Origin: Parvibaculum sp039680535
Lineage (GTDB): Bacteria > Pseudomonadota > Alphaproteobacteria > Parvibaculales > Parvibaculaceae
DNA: 64,000 bases
Assembly (NCBI RefSeq): GCF_039680535.1
Contig: NZ_JBDKSS010000012.1
Location: 62,001 to 126,000 of the forward strand
Direction: 5' to 3'
In this document: positions 1 through 8,796 of the stretch, piece after piece
How positions within the stretch are numbered: the first letter of the stretch is position 1
Layout: each line of letters begins with the position of its first letter
The notes under the pieces: generated by a model
Databases searched by the model: none
What the model was told of the DNA's origin: nothing
The model's input: only the letters and a program-made list of their open reading frames with translations
Position numbers and translations under genes: made by a program

Positions 1-1
1 G

Positions 2-505
2 TCGAGCTGGGCAGGGGAGCGCGATATCAACGGTCATTCCATCGGCATCGAGATCGTGAACGGCGGACATGATTTCGGCTGTCCGCCTTATCCCGATGTG
101 CAGATGGCGGCGCTTGAAAAGCTTTGCCTCGACATCATGTCGCGCAATCCGATTTCGCCGCGCAACGTGCTCGCACATTCCGATGTTGCGCCCGAGCGGA
201 AGGCCGATCCCGGCGAGTGGTTCGACTGGGCGCGTCTTTCCCGCGCGGGCATCGGGCTTTGGGTCGCGCCTGAGCCCATTGTCGAAGGGCCTGAACTCAA
301 GCTGGGCGATCGTGGCGACACCGTCGCGCAGCTTCAATATCGTCTGGGCAGCTATGGTTACGGCGTCGAGGTGCTTGGCGTCTATGATGCCAGGACGGAA
401 GCTGTGGTCCGCGCCTTCCAGCGTCATTTCCGGCCCGCAAAGGTCGATGGGGTGGCGGATCTTTCGACCGTCGCCACCCTTCACCGATTGCTCGAACTGA
501 TCTGA
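2..505 (+). CDS. N-acetylmuramoyl-L-alanine amidase, C-terminal part (start outside window)
   Basis: The frame is open from the first bases of the window, so the true start lies upstream. The visible part reads through a GHSIGIEIVN-like Amidase_2 core, then the NVLAHSDVAPERKADPG segment, whose His and Lys/Asp context is typical of AmpD/AmiD zinc amidases. Residues from about 100 onward form a peptidoglycan-binding domain (LKLGDRGDTVAQLQYRLG and AFQRHFRP). The enzyme should cleave the bond between MurNAc and the stem-peptide L-Ala. A signal peptide cannot be judged because the N-terminus is missing, so periplasmic (AmiD-like) or cytosolic (AmpD-like) use is undecided. It converges on the next gene with 2 nt between stop codons. 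Confidence 0.85.
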   Translation, partial: SSWAGERDINGHSIGIEIVNGGHDFGCPPYPDVQMAALEKLCLDIMSRNPISPRNVLAHSDVAPERKADPGEWFDWARLSRAGIGLWVAPEPIVEGPELKLGDRGDTVAQLQYRLGSYGYGVEVLGVYDARTEAVVRAFQRHFRPAKVDGVADLSTVATLHRLLELI

Positions 506-507
506 CC

Positions 508-1470
508 TTACGGAATCAGCAGAACGCGACCGACGGCCTTGCGGCTCTCGATATATTCGTGCGCCGCCGCCGCGTCCTTCAGCGCGAAGGTCTTGTCGAT
601 CACGACCTTGAGCTTTCCAGCCGCGGCATCGTCGATGTGGCGCTGGATATTGGCGTGTACGCGGTCGGTGAGTATTTCCGCGCCGAGAAATACGCCTGAA
701 AGCGACTGGTTGCCGCCCATCATGGTGCTGACATCGACCGTCATGGGCTCGCGTCCCGCGCGGCCGACGAAGGACACGCGGCCGCGATAGGCGAGCGACA
801 GGATCGACTTCTGCAATGTCGAGCCGCCGACCGGATCGACGACGAGATCGACGCCGCGATTGTCGGTGAGGCGCTTCGCTTCCGCGACGAGATCCTGCGT
901 CCTGTAGTTGATGCCATGATCCATGCCGAACGCCTTGAGCCTTTCGAGGCGCTCGTCGCTCGATGCCGTGGCGATCACGGTTGCGCCGGCGCGCTTGGCA
1001 AGCTGGATCGCGGCAAGGCCGAGGGCGCCCGCGCCCGCCTGAATGAGCACCGTTTCACCGGCCTTCAGGCGTCCGAACTCGAAGAGGCAGTCGTCCGCCG
1101 TGCCGAAGGGCACGGGAATGGCGGCCGCGTGCCGAATGTCGAGACCGTCTGGAACCGGCCAGGCGGTGCGCGCGGGGACCGAACGCTTCTCGGCATGCGA
1201 GCCGAACGTATTCACCGTCGTCACCCGCTGACCGACCCTGAGGTTCTTCACCTCCGCACCCACCTCGATGATTGTGCCCGCGGCCTGATAGCCGACGATA
1301 TGGGGGTGGGTGATGAGGGCGCCGCCGGCGCGGTTCAGGGAATCGCCGCCTTCGATGCTGACAGCCTCGACCTTGATGACGATGCCCTGCGGCAGGCAGG
1401 CGGGGTCAGACACGTCTTCGTATTTCAGGACGCTCGGCGGACCGTTTTCGTAATAGACGGCGGCTTTCAT
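508..1470 (-). CDS. Zinc-independent quinone oxidoreductase / MDR-family alcohol dehydrogenase
   Basis: The product is a 320-residue medium-chain dehydrogenase/reductase. It has an N-terminal GroES-like domain (MKAAVYYENGPP) and a Rossmann nucleotide-binding motif, AGAGALGLAAIQLAKRAGA, near residue 150. The cysteine-rich structural zinc loop of classical alcohol dehydrogenases is absent, which fits NADPH:quinone reductase-like members. The start at 1470 is chosen because GGGGAGGAG lies 5-10 nt before that ATG. An upstream in-frame ATG at 1497 has no such site. The substrate cannot be predicted. Confidence 0.8.
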   Translation of the reverse strand: MKAAVYYENGPPSVLKYEDVSDPACLPQGIVIKVEAVSIEGGDSLNRAGGALITHPHIVGYQAAGTIIEVGAEVKNLRVGQRVTTVNTFGSHAEKRSVPARTAWPVPDGLDIRHAAAIPVPFGTADDCLFEFGRLKAGETVLIQAGAGALGLAAIQLAKRAGATVIATASSDERLERLKAFGMDHGINYRTQDLVAEAKRLTDNRGVDLVVDPVGGSTLQKSILSLAYRGRVSFVGRAGREPMTVDVSTMMGGNQSLSGVFLGAEILTDRVHANIQRHIDDAAAGKLKVVIDKTFALKDAAAAHEYIESRKAVGRVLLIP

Positions 1471-1582
1471 GGGTAGCTCCTCCCCTTGTTGTTTCATGTC
1501 GGGGCTATGTTGGTATTTAGGAGCCTGACTACAAGGTGTCAGCGGGCTTGCTATCTCCCTGAAAGCCCCCTATCTGCAAAGG

Positions 1583-1957
<375 letters not shown>

Positions 1958-2267
1958 ACTTTTCCCAAGGCTGCCATCCTCTCGCCACGACCGTCTGGCA
2001 TCTCATGGGTCATCATGGGACAGTTTCGAATGTTCTACTTATGTTCTTCAATATTCAGCCTGTCAAAAGCCCGTGTGTACAAGTGTTGATACCGCGCAAA
2101 TCCGCAGAAATACTAGGTTTTCCCATTGACGTTCCACGTTTTCCCATGTTATCCCATGATGTCCCGGATGCTAGTTGCGTCGGCCCAGCCGACACCCGCG
2201 TTTCGGGCGGGGAATGGAGCGGACCTTGCGGGACCGGGTCGCTCCGAACAGGGGATCAGTACGGCCA
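1958..2267. other. Non-coding gap between rnpB and mraZ
   Basis: No convincing gene lies in these 310 bases. The gap holds two TGGG words 10 bp apart at 2006-2009 and 2016-2019. It also holds a weak promoter-like pair, TTGATA (2086-2091) and TACTAG (2111-2116), with a rather long 19-bp spacer. A regular CCCA array follows at 2122-2166 (separate entry). It probably contains the promoter of the dcw cluster. Confidence 0.6.
2121..2166 (-). promoter_or_regulatory. MraZ-box-like repeat array
   Basis: CCCA or near matches (CCCA, TCCA, CCCA, CCCA, CCCG) begin near 2122, 2133, 2143, 2153 and 2163, a spacing of 10-11 bp. On the minus strand these read as TGGGN direct repeats with about 5-nt spacers. 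That is the arrangement reported for MraZ autoregulation in E. coli. The array ends about 100 bp before mraZ and just after a promoter-like TACTAG, so MraZ could repress its own promoter. The function is inferred from the pattern and position. Confidence 0.6.
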
Positions 2268-2744
2268 ATGGAGTCGTTCCGGGGGCGCTTCACCAACAAG
2301 ATCGATGCGAAGGGCCGCGTCTCGCTGCCGGCCAAGTTTCGTTCTGTTGCGATCGCGCAGGGCCTGAGCGGCGTCGTCTGCTTTCCCTCGTTCCAGGGCG
2401 CCTTCATCGAGGGCAGCGGTCCGCGCTTCGCCGAAAACATCGATCGGATGCTGCAGCGTCTCGACCCGTTCTCGCCTGAGCGCGACATGCTGGCGTCTGT
2501 GCTCATCGGCGATAGCGCCGAGCTCATGTTCGATAGCGATGGCCGCATCATTCTCCCCGAGGAGTTGCGCGCCCATGCCGGGATCACCGACGAGGCGACC
2601 TTTGTCGGGCTCGGCGAGAAGTTTCAGATCTGGGAGCCCAAGGCGTTCGAAGCCTTCCGCGCGGAAGCGCTGGAGAAGGCGCGCGCCTATGGCGATCTGC
2701 TGAAGTCGACCGCGACCCTGCCGCCCGTCGGGGGTGCGCAATGA
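2268..2744 (+). CDS. mraZ: Transcriptional regulator MraZ
   Basis: The product is a 158-residue DNA-binding regulator and the first gene of the division/cell-wall cluster. Two AbrB/SpoVT-like repeats are visible: IDAKGRVSLPAKFR near residues 10-23 and DSDGRIILPEELR near 85-97, each carrying the conserved (D)xxGR core. The start at 2268 gives MESFRGRF, the usual MraZ beginning. An upstream ATG at 2175 would add an Arg-rich tail not seen in the family. Its stop overlaps the rsmH start (ATGA). MraZ normally forms a ring-shaped oligomer that binds TGGG repeats upstream, and such repeats are present here. Confidence 0.93.
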   Translation: MESFRGRFTNKIDAKGRVSLPAKFRSVAIAQGLSGVVCFPSFQGAFIEGSGPRFAENIDRMLQRLDPFSPERDMLASVLIGDSAELMFDSDGRIILPEELRAHAGITDEATFVGLGEKFQIWEPKAFEAFRAEALEKARAYGDLLKSTATLPPVGGAQ

Positions 2745-3745
2745 GCGAACGCGTTCCCCATATCCCCGTGATGCTTGCCGACGTGCTGGAGGTTCTTCAG
2801 CCGAAGGACGGCGGCATCTATGTCGATGGAACGTTTGGCGCAGGCGGCTATACCAGGGCCATTCTCGGCAGCGCCGATTGCGCGGTGCTGGCCATCGACC
2901 GCGATCCGACCGCCATCATGCGCGGTCGCGAGCTGCAGTCGAAATTCGCCGGCCGTCTCACCCTGGTCGAAGGTTGCTTCGGCGACATGGCGCGCCTCGT
3001 GCGCGAGCTCGGTCACGAGGCGGTTGACGGCGTGGTGCTCGATCTCGGCGTCTCCTCCATGCAGATCGACGAAGCCGAGCGCGGCTTCTCGTTCCAGAAG
3101 GATGGTCCGCTCGACATGCGCATGAGCGGGCAGGGCGTTTCCGCCGCCGATGTGGTCAACACCTTCGATGAGGGCGATCTCGCCCGCATCATCGCCGTCT
3201 ATGGCGAGGAGAAGCGCGCCCGCGCCGTTGCCCGCGCCATCGTCAAGGCGCGCGAGGCTGAACGCTTCGAGCGCACATTGGCGCTGGCCGACACTGTGGC
3301 GCGTGTCATTGGCCGCCGTCCGCAGGATCGCATCCATCCGGCTACGCGCACATTCCAGGCGCTGCGCATCTATGTGAATGACGAGCTGGGCGAGCTTGCC
3401 CGTGGCCTTTCGGGTGCCGAAGGGCTGCTGCGCGAAGGTGGCCGCCTTGCCGCCGTTACCTTCCATTCGCTTGAGGATCGCGTCGTGAAGCGTTTCCTTA
3501 CCGCGCGCACGGGCCGCGCCGCCCGCGCCAATCGCTTCATGCCGGAAATTGACGAAGTGCCGCCGTCCTTCCGCGAAATCGAACACAAGGCCCGCAAGGC
3601 CTCCGAGGCTGAGGCGGATATCAATCCGCGCGCGCGTTCGGCGAAGCTCCGCGCCGCCGAGCGCACTGCCGCGCCGGTGCTGCCGCTTGATCTTGCCGAT
3701 CTCGGTATTGCCCGGATGCCGTCCATTCTGGAGGGCCAGGCATGA
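2741..3745 (+). CDS. rsmH: 16S rRNA (cytosine-1402 N4)-methyltransferase
   Basis: The product is a 334-residue SAM-dependent methyltransferase that modifies C1402 in the ribosomal P site (formerly MraW). The N-terminal HIPVML and the SAM site YVDGTFGAGGYTRAIL near residues 27-42 are typical, as are VLDLGVSSMQ and AVTFHSLEDRVVKRF near residue 240. Length is normal. It overlaps mraZ by 4 nt and ftsL by 4 nt, indicating translational coupling. Confidence 0.95.
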   Translation: MSERVPHIPVMLADVLEVLQPKDGGIYVDGTFGAGGYTRAILGSADCAVLAIDRDPTAIMRGRELQSKFAGRLTLVEGCFGDMARLVRELGHEAVDGVVLDLGVSSMQIDEAERGFSFQKDGPLDMRMSGQGVSAADVVNTFDEGDLARIIAVYGEEKRARAVARAIVKAREAERFERTLALADTVARVIGRRPQDRIHPATRTFQALRIYVNDELGELARGLSGAEGLLREGGRLAAVTFHSLEDRVVKRFLTARTGRAARANRFMPEIDEVPPSFREIEHKARKASEAEADINPRARSAKLRAAERTAAPVLPLDLADLGIARMPSILEGQA

Positions 3746-4119
3746 TCCGTACGCTCAACATCATTCTTGTGCTGGCGGTGATCGTGCTGTCGGTCGGTCT
3801 TTACGACATCAAGTATCGCGCCGAAGCAGCGGACCGGCGCGCGGAGCAGCTCGAACGCGACATCGCGAGCGAGCAGGAAGGCATTCGTGTGCTTCGCGCC
3901 GAATGGAGCTATCTCAACCAGCCTGAGCGGCTCCAGCAGCTCGCGCAGCGCTACACCACCCTCGAGGCTTTGAAGGCCGCGCAGATCGGTTCGTTCCAGG
4001 ATGTGCCCGTGCCGCACAAGACGGACGAGTTCTACGCGCCGATCACGCGCCGCCCGCCGGCAGGCTATGCCGGCATCGCGCCCGGAGACATCGGCGCGGG
4101 CGAAAGGACAATCCAATGA
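3742..4119 (+). CDS. ftsL: Cell division protein FtsL
   Basis: The product is a 125-residue bitopic inner-membrane protein of the divisome. A transmembrane segment (about residues 4-20, IRTLNIILVLAVIVLSVGL) is followed by a periplasmic coiled coil (roughly 25-65, rich in Ala, Glu, Arg and Leu). The C-terminal tail is Pro-rich. FtsL pairs with FtsB and FtsQ to activate FtsW-FtsI. The sequence itself is weakly conserved, so the call leans on size, topology and position between rsmH and ftsI. It overlaps both neighbours by ATGA. Confidence 0.88.
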   Translation: MIRTLNIILVLAVIVLSVGLYDIKYRAEAADRRAEQLERDIASEQEGIRVLRAEWSYLNQPERLQQLAQRYTTLEALKAAQIGSFQDVPVPHKTDEFYAPITRRPPAGYAGIAPGDIGAGERTIQ

Positions 4120-5891
4120 TCGGCCGCCGCAACCAGCCTTCGCCCCGTGGCCGGGTCGTTCTGGCCGGATATGACGCGATCGCCAAACCGCACATGCCTC
4201 ATGAGGTCGGCGAGCAGGAAGAGGTTCGCACGCCGTCCGAGCGGCGCATCTTCCTCGCGCTCGCGCTTTTCGCCGTCTGCTTCTCGCTGGTTGGCGCGCG
4301 TCTGGTCGAACTCGCCATCGTCGGCGGCGACCGGGGGCCGCGCGTTGCAGCGGCGGGCGAACCCGATCCGATCCACCGCCCCGATGTCGTCGATCGCAAT
4401 GGCGAGGTCATGGCGACCGATATCGTGACGGCATCGCTTTATGCCGACGGCCGCGCGATCGTCGATCCGCAGGATACCGCCCGGCAGCTCGCGACCGTTC
4501 TTCCGGACATCAATCCGGAAGAAGTGGCCGCAAAGCTCGAAACCGGCCGGGCCTTCATCTGGCTGAAGCGCGATCTGACGCCGAAGCAGCAATATGCCGT
4601 TCATTATCTGGGCCTGCCGGGCCTCGGCTTCCGTCGGGAGCAGAAGCGCATCTATCCCAACGGCCACACCTCGTCGCATGTCCTGGGCACTGTCGATCTC
4701 GACAATCGCGGCATTGCCGGCATGGAGCGTTATATCGACAAGTCGATGCGCCTCGGCGAAGGCAATGAGGGCGGTCCGCGCGCCAAGCCGGTCGCCTTGT
4801 CGATTGACATGCGCGTTCAGTTCGCGCTCCGCGACGAGCTGGAAAAGGCGCAGAAGGAATTCAGCGCCAAGGCCGCCGTCGGCATCATTTTGGATGTCCA
4901 TACGGGCGAGGTCGTGGCCATGAGTTCGCTGCCGGATTTCGACCCCAACGATCCGATGGTCGTGTCCGACGATGCGCGCTTCAACCGCGCCACGCTGGGC
5001 GTTTATGAGCTGGGTTCGGTCTTCAAGGCGGTGACGCTCGCGTCGGCGCTCGATTCGGGCAGGGTGCGTATCGATACGCGGCTCGACGCGACTCAGCCGA
5101 TCCATTATGCACGGTTCACCATCCACGATTACCACGCCGAGAACCGCTGGCTCACGGTGCCTGAAGTCTTCATGTATTCCTCAAATATCGGCACCGCGAA
5201 AATCGCCCTCGAGCTCGGTACGCCTGCCTATCGCGAATATCTGCGCCGTTTCGGCCTGCTTTCGAAGCCGGAAATCGAGCTGCCGGAGAGTGGCGAGCCG
5301 CTGCTTCCGCCCCACTGGAGCGAGCTTTCGACCATGACCGTGTCTTTCGGTCAGGGCATTGCGGTGACGCCGATGCAGGTCGTGGCGGCGCTGGCCGGCA
5401 TCGTCAACGGTGGCACCAAGGTCACGCCGACGCTTCTGCATCATGAGCACAGCCAGCCGGGCGAGCGCCTGATTTCGGAAGAGGTGAGCGCCCAGATGCG
5501 CGGGCTGCTCCGGCTCGTCGTCACCGACGGCACCGGCAAGAAGGCCGATGTTCCCGGTTATCCGGTGATGGGCAAGACCGGCACGGCGGAAAAGGCGATC
5601 GGCGGCGGCTATGCGAAGCACAGGCTGATCTCGTCCTTCCTCAGCGCCTTCCCGGCCAACGACCCGCGCTACACCATGATCGTCATGTTCGACGAACCGC
5701 AGGGTACGAAGGCGACCTATGGCTTCGCGACAGCGGGCTGGAACGCGGCGCCGGTGACGGCGCGCGTCGTCTCGCGCGTGGCGCCGCTGCTCGGCCTTCA
5801 GCCGATCGAACAGCCGCGTAACGACAACAACATGCTCCAACAGGCAAAGCTCGTCACCTTCGAGCCGGAAACCGCAAATGGACACGATTAG
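4116..5891 (+). CDS. ftsI: Peptidoglycan transpeptidase FtsI (PBP3)
   Basis: The product is a 591-residue septal class B penicillin-binding protein. A short cytoplasmic N-terminus leads to a membrane anchor at about residues 44-62. The dimerisation domain follows, then the transpeptidase domain with SVFK (catalytic Ser about 301), SSN in YSSNIGTAK and the KTGT box in VMGKTGTAEKA. All three penicillin-binding motifs are intact. It crosslinks septal glycan strands made by FtsW. Its start overlaps the ftsL stop, and only 2 nt separate its stop from murE. Confidence 0.96.
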   Translation: MIGRRNQPSPRGRVVLAGYDAIAKPHMPHEVGEQEEVRTPSERRIFLALALFAVCFSLVGARLVELAIVGGDRGPRVAAAGEPDPIHRPDVVDRNGEVMATDIVTASLYADGRAIVDPQDTARQLATVLPDINPEEVAAKLETGRAFIWLKRDLTPKQQYAVHYLGLPGLGFRREQKRIYPNGHTSSHVLGTVDLDNRGIAGMERYIDKSMRLGEGNEGGPRAKPVALSIDMRVQFALRDELEKAQKEFSAKAAVGIILDVHTGEVVAMSSLPDFDPNDPMVVSDDARFNRATLGVYELGSVFKAVTLASALDSGRVRIDTRLDATQPIHYARFTIHDYHAENRWLTVPEVFMYSSNIGTAKIALELGTPAYREYLRRFGLLSKPEIELPESGEPLLPPHWSELSTMTVSFGQGIAVTPMQVVAALAGIVNGGTKVTPTLLHHEHSQPGERLISEEVSAQMRGLLRLVVTDGTGKKADVPGYPVMGKTGTAEKAIGGGYAKHRLISSFLSAFPANDPRYTMIVMFDEPQGTKATYGFATAGWNAAPVTARVVSRVAPLLGLQPIEQPRNDNNMLQQAKLVTFEPETANGHD

Positions 5892-5893
5892 GA

Positions 5894-7363
5894 ATGCTGG
5901 CTGACATGCAGCTCGCGACGCTCATCGGACCAGATCACCCCGACCTCCCCGAAGGGGGCAGGACGGAGATCGTTGGCCTGACGGCGGATAGTCGCGAGGT
6001 GAAGCCTGGTTTCCTCTTTGCTGCATTGCCCGGAACGAAAGTGGACGGCACGCGCTTCATCCCGCAGGCGCTGGCCCAAGGCGCATCCGCGCTGCTCGTC
6101 GATGCATTGACGGAAATTTCGGCGGATGTGCCCGTCATTGCCGATCGCAATCCGCGCCGCCGCCTCGCGCTCATGGCCGCACGCTTCTTCGGCAAGCAGC
6201 CGGAAACGGTCGTGGCCGTCACAGGCACGAACGGCAAGACCTCCATCGTCACTTTCGTTCGCCAGATCTGGACGGCGCTCGGCTTCGAAGCGGCGAGCGT
6301 CGGCACGGTCGGTATTGTCGGGCCGAAGGGCGAACGAGCGCTCGGCCATACGACGCCCGATCCGGTGACGCTGCAGGCGGCCCTTGCGGATCTCGCCGAC
6401 GAAGGCGTGACGCATCTCGCCATGGAAGCGTCGAGCCACGGTCTTGCGCAGTTTCGTCTCGATGGTGTGAAACTCGCCGCCGCGGCCTTCACCAATCTCA
6501 CGCGCGATCATCTTGACTATCATCCGACCTTCGATGACTACGCCTATGCGAAGCTCCGCCTCTTTGGCGAGGTCATGGCGCCGGGCGGTGTCGCCGTTCT
6601 CAACGCGGATGCGGATTTCTGCGCCGAGTTCGAAGCGGTTTCCTGGGCGCGCGGGCATCGCATCATCTCGGTGGGGCGGAAGGGGCGGACGATCTGCCTC
6701 GTCGCCGCGAAGCCGACCGCGCGCGGCCAGGTTCTCGACATCGTCCATGACGGTCGGAACTACAGCGTGAACCTGCCGCTGGTTGGCGCCTTTCAGGCGT
6801 CGAATGCGCTGGTTGCCGCCGGTCTCGTTATCGGCAGCGGCGGTGAGCCGGCCAAGGTTTTCACCGCGCTGGAAAATCTCAAAGGCGCGAAGGGCAGGCT
6901 TGAAGAAGTCGCCCATCTGCCGAATGGCGCATCGGTCTATATCGACTATGCCCATACGCCGGACGCTCTGGAAAATCTTCTCGAAGCGTTGCGTCCTCAC
7001 ACGAAGAAGCGCCTCGTCGTCGTCTTCGGTTGCGGCGGCGACCGCGATCCCGGCAAGCGTCCGCAAATGGGCGCTGCGGCGGCGAAGCTTGCCGACCTCG
7101 TTTATGTGACCGACGACAATCCCCGTAGCGAAGATCCGGCTGTCATCCGTGCCGCGATCCTTGCGGCCGCGAACGGCGCGATCGAGATTGCGGATCGCGG
7201 CGAGGCCATCGAAACGGCCATGCGCGAATTGAAGGCGGGCGATGTGCTCGTCGTCGCGGGCAAGGGCCATGAGACCGGCCAGATCGTCGGCAATCGCACC
7301 GTGCATTTCTCGGATCACGAAGCGGTCGAAGCCGCCGCGCGCGCCCTTGGAGGTCAGGCATGA
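5894..7363 (+). CDS. murE: UDP-MurNAc-L-Ala-D-Glu:meso-diaminopimelate ligase
   Basis: The product is a 489-residue cytoplasmic Mur ligase that adds the third stem residue. The ATP-binding GTNGKTS is at 111-117. The DDNPRSEDP motif, whose DNPR is the meso-diaminopimelate signature, is near residue 407, so the peptidoglycan should carry DAP rather than Lys. The C-terminal VVAGKGHE is also conserved. Two starts are possible: ATG 5894 (2 nt after ftsI) or ATG 5906, which sits better behind the AGGA at 5890. The stop overlaps the murF start. Confidence 0.95.
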   Translation: MLADMQLATLIGPDHPDLPEGGRTEIVGLTADSREVKPGFLFAALPGTKVDGTRFIPQALAQGASALLVDALTEISADVPVIADRNPRRRLALMAARFFGKQPETVVAVTGTNGKTSIVTFVRQIWTALGFEAASVGTVGIVGPKGERALGHTTPDPVTLQAALADLADEGVTHLAMEASSHGLAQFRLDGVKLAAAAFTNLTRDHLDYHPTFDDYAYAKLRLFGEVMAPGGVAVLNADADFCAEFEAVSWARGHRIISVGRKGRTICLVAAKPTARGQVLDIVHDGRNYSVNLPLVGAFQASNALVAAGLVIGSGGEPAKVFTALENLKGAKGRLEEVAHLPNGASVYIDYAHTPDALENLLEALRPHTKKRLVVVFGCGGDRDPGKRPQMGAAAAKLADLVYVTDDNPRSEDPAVIRAAILAAANGAIEIADRGEAIETAMRELKAGDVLVVAGKGHETGQIVGNRTVHFSDHEAVEAAARALGGQA

Positions 7364-8796
7364 AACCGCTCTGGACCCGCGCTGAAGTTCTCGCAGCGAC
7401 CGACGGCAAGGCCGAAGGTGCCGACTGGATCGCCAATGGCGTTTCCATCGACAGCCGCTCGCTTGAGAAGGGCGACCTCTTCGTCGCCATCAAGGGCGAG
7501 AATTCCGATGGCCACGCCTATGTCGGCGCGGCCTTCCAGAATGGCGCCGCTGCCGCAATCGTTTCCGATGTGACGCCTGCAATGCGCAGCGCCGGTCCGC
7601 TCGTCGTTGTGCCGGATGCGCTGGAGGCTCTGAATGCGTTGGGCCGCACGGCGCGCCGTCGCGCCGGGGCGAAGGTCGTCGCCGTTACCGGCAGCGTTGG
7701 CAAGACGGGCACCAAGGAAGCGCTCCGCATGATCCTGTCGGAGCAGGGGCCGACGCATGCCTCCGCCGCCTCGTACAACAATCTCTGGGGCGTGCCGCTC
7801 TCGCTCGCCCGCATGCCTGCGAATACCCGCTTCGGCATCTTCGAAATCGGCATGAACCATTCGGGCGAGATCACGCCGCTCTCGAAGCTGGTCGAGCCCT
7901 TTGTCGCGCTCATCACGACAGTCGAAGCCGTGCACATGGCCTATTTCGACTCGGTCGAGGAAATCGCCGACGCGAAGGCCGAGATTTTCGACGGGCTCCA
8001 GAAGGGCGGCGTCGCGATCCTCAACCGCGACAATCCGCATTATGCCCGCCTCGAAGCCCGCGCCAAGGCGGCGGGCGCCGGCCGCATCATTTCGTTCGGC
8101 GAGCATCCGGAGGCCGATGCCCATCTCGAAAAGCTGGTGCTCAAGGAAACCTGCTCCTGCGTGTCGGCGAAGATCTGCGGGCGGCCTGTGACCTACAAGC
8201 TGGGCGTTCCGGGCCGCCATATCGTCATGAACAGCCTTGCCATGCTCGCCTGCATCGATGCGCTCGACGCCGATCTGGCGCTGGCGGCGATGGCGCTGGC
8301 GCAGCTTCAGGCGCCGCGGGGCCGTGGCGAGCGTCATCTCGTCGAAGCGCCGGGCCGTCCCTTCACGGTGATCGACGAAAGCTACAATGCCAATCCGGCT
8401 TCCATGCGCGCGTCCATCGAGGCGCTGGGCCAGACCGAGCCGGAAGCCCGCGCGCGCCGCATCGCCGTCCTGGGCGACATGCTGGAGCTTGGGCCGGAAG
8501 CGGCGGCGCTTCATCGCGAAGTCGCGGTGCCGCTCGCGCGCGCCGACATCGATCTCGTCTTTGCATGCGGTCCCTTGATGCGCGGACTTTATGACGCGTT
8601 GCCTGCCGACCGCCAGGGTGCTTATGCGGAAACCTCCGATGCCCTCATCGGATCGCTCGTCGAAGCGATCCAGAGTGGGGACGTGGTGATGGTCAAAGGT
8701 TCCAACGGGTCGCGGATGAGGCCGGTCGTCGATGCGCTGCTGGCGCTGGGCGAGGATGACAGCGAAAGCATCCGGCGTAACAGGGGAGAAGCCTGA
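7360..8796 (+). CDS. murF: UDP-MurNAc-tripeptide:D-Ala-D-Ala ligase
   Basis: The product is a 478-residue Mur ligase that completes the pentapeptide by adding D-Ala-D-Ala. The nucleotide loop VTGSVGKTGTKEAL is near residues 108-121. IDESYNANPASMRASIEAL near 340 and VLGDMLELG near 368 are strong MurF signatures. It overlaps murE by ATGA and mraY by TGATG. Its substrate dipeptide comes from Ddl, encoded later in the same cluster. Confidence 0.95.
   Translation: MKPLWTRAEVLAATDGKAEGADWIANGVSIDSRSLEKGDLFVAIKGENSDGHAYVGAAFQNGAAAAIVSDVTPAMRSAGPLVVVPDALEALNALGRTARRRAGAKVVAVTGSVGKTGTKEALRMILSEQGPTHASAASYNNLWGVPLSLARMPANTRFGIFEIGMNHSGEITPLSKLVEPFVALITTVEAVHMAYFDSVEEIADAKAEIFDGLQKGGVAILNRDNPHYARLEARAKAAGAGRIISFGEHPEADAHLEKLVLKETCSCVSAKICGRPVTYKLGVPGRHIVMNSLAMLACIDALDADLALAAMALAQLQAPRGRGERHLVEAPGRPFTVIDESYNANPASMRASIEALGQTEPEARARRIAVLGDMLELGPEAAALHREVAVPLARADIDLVFACGPLMRGLYDALPADRQGAYAETSDALIGSLVEAIQSGDVVMVKGSNGSRMRPVVDALLALGEDDSESIRRNRGEA

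Noticed and set aside
5888..7318. A 476-codon minus-strand reading frame opposite murE
   Set aside because: Antisense shadow; no recognisable domain and MurE is intact on the other strand.
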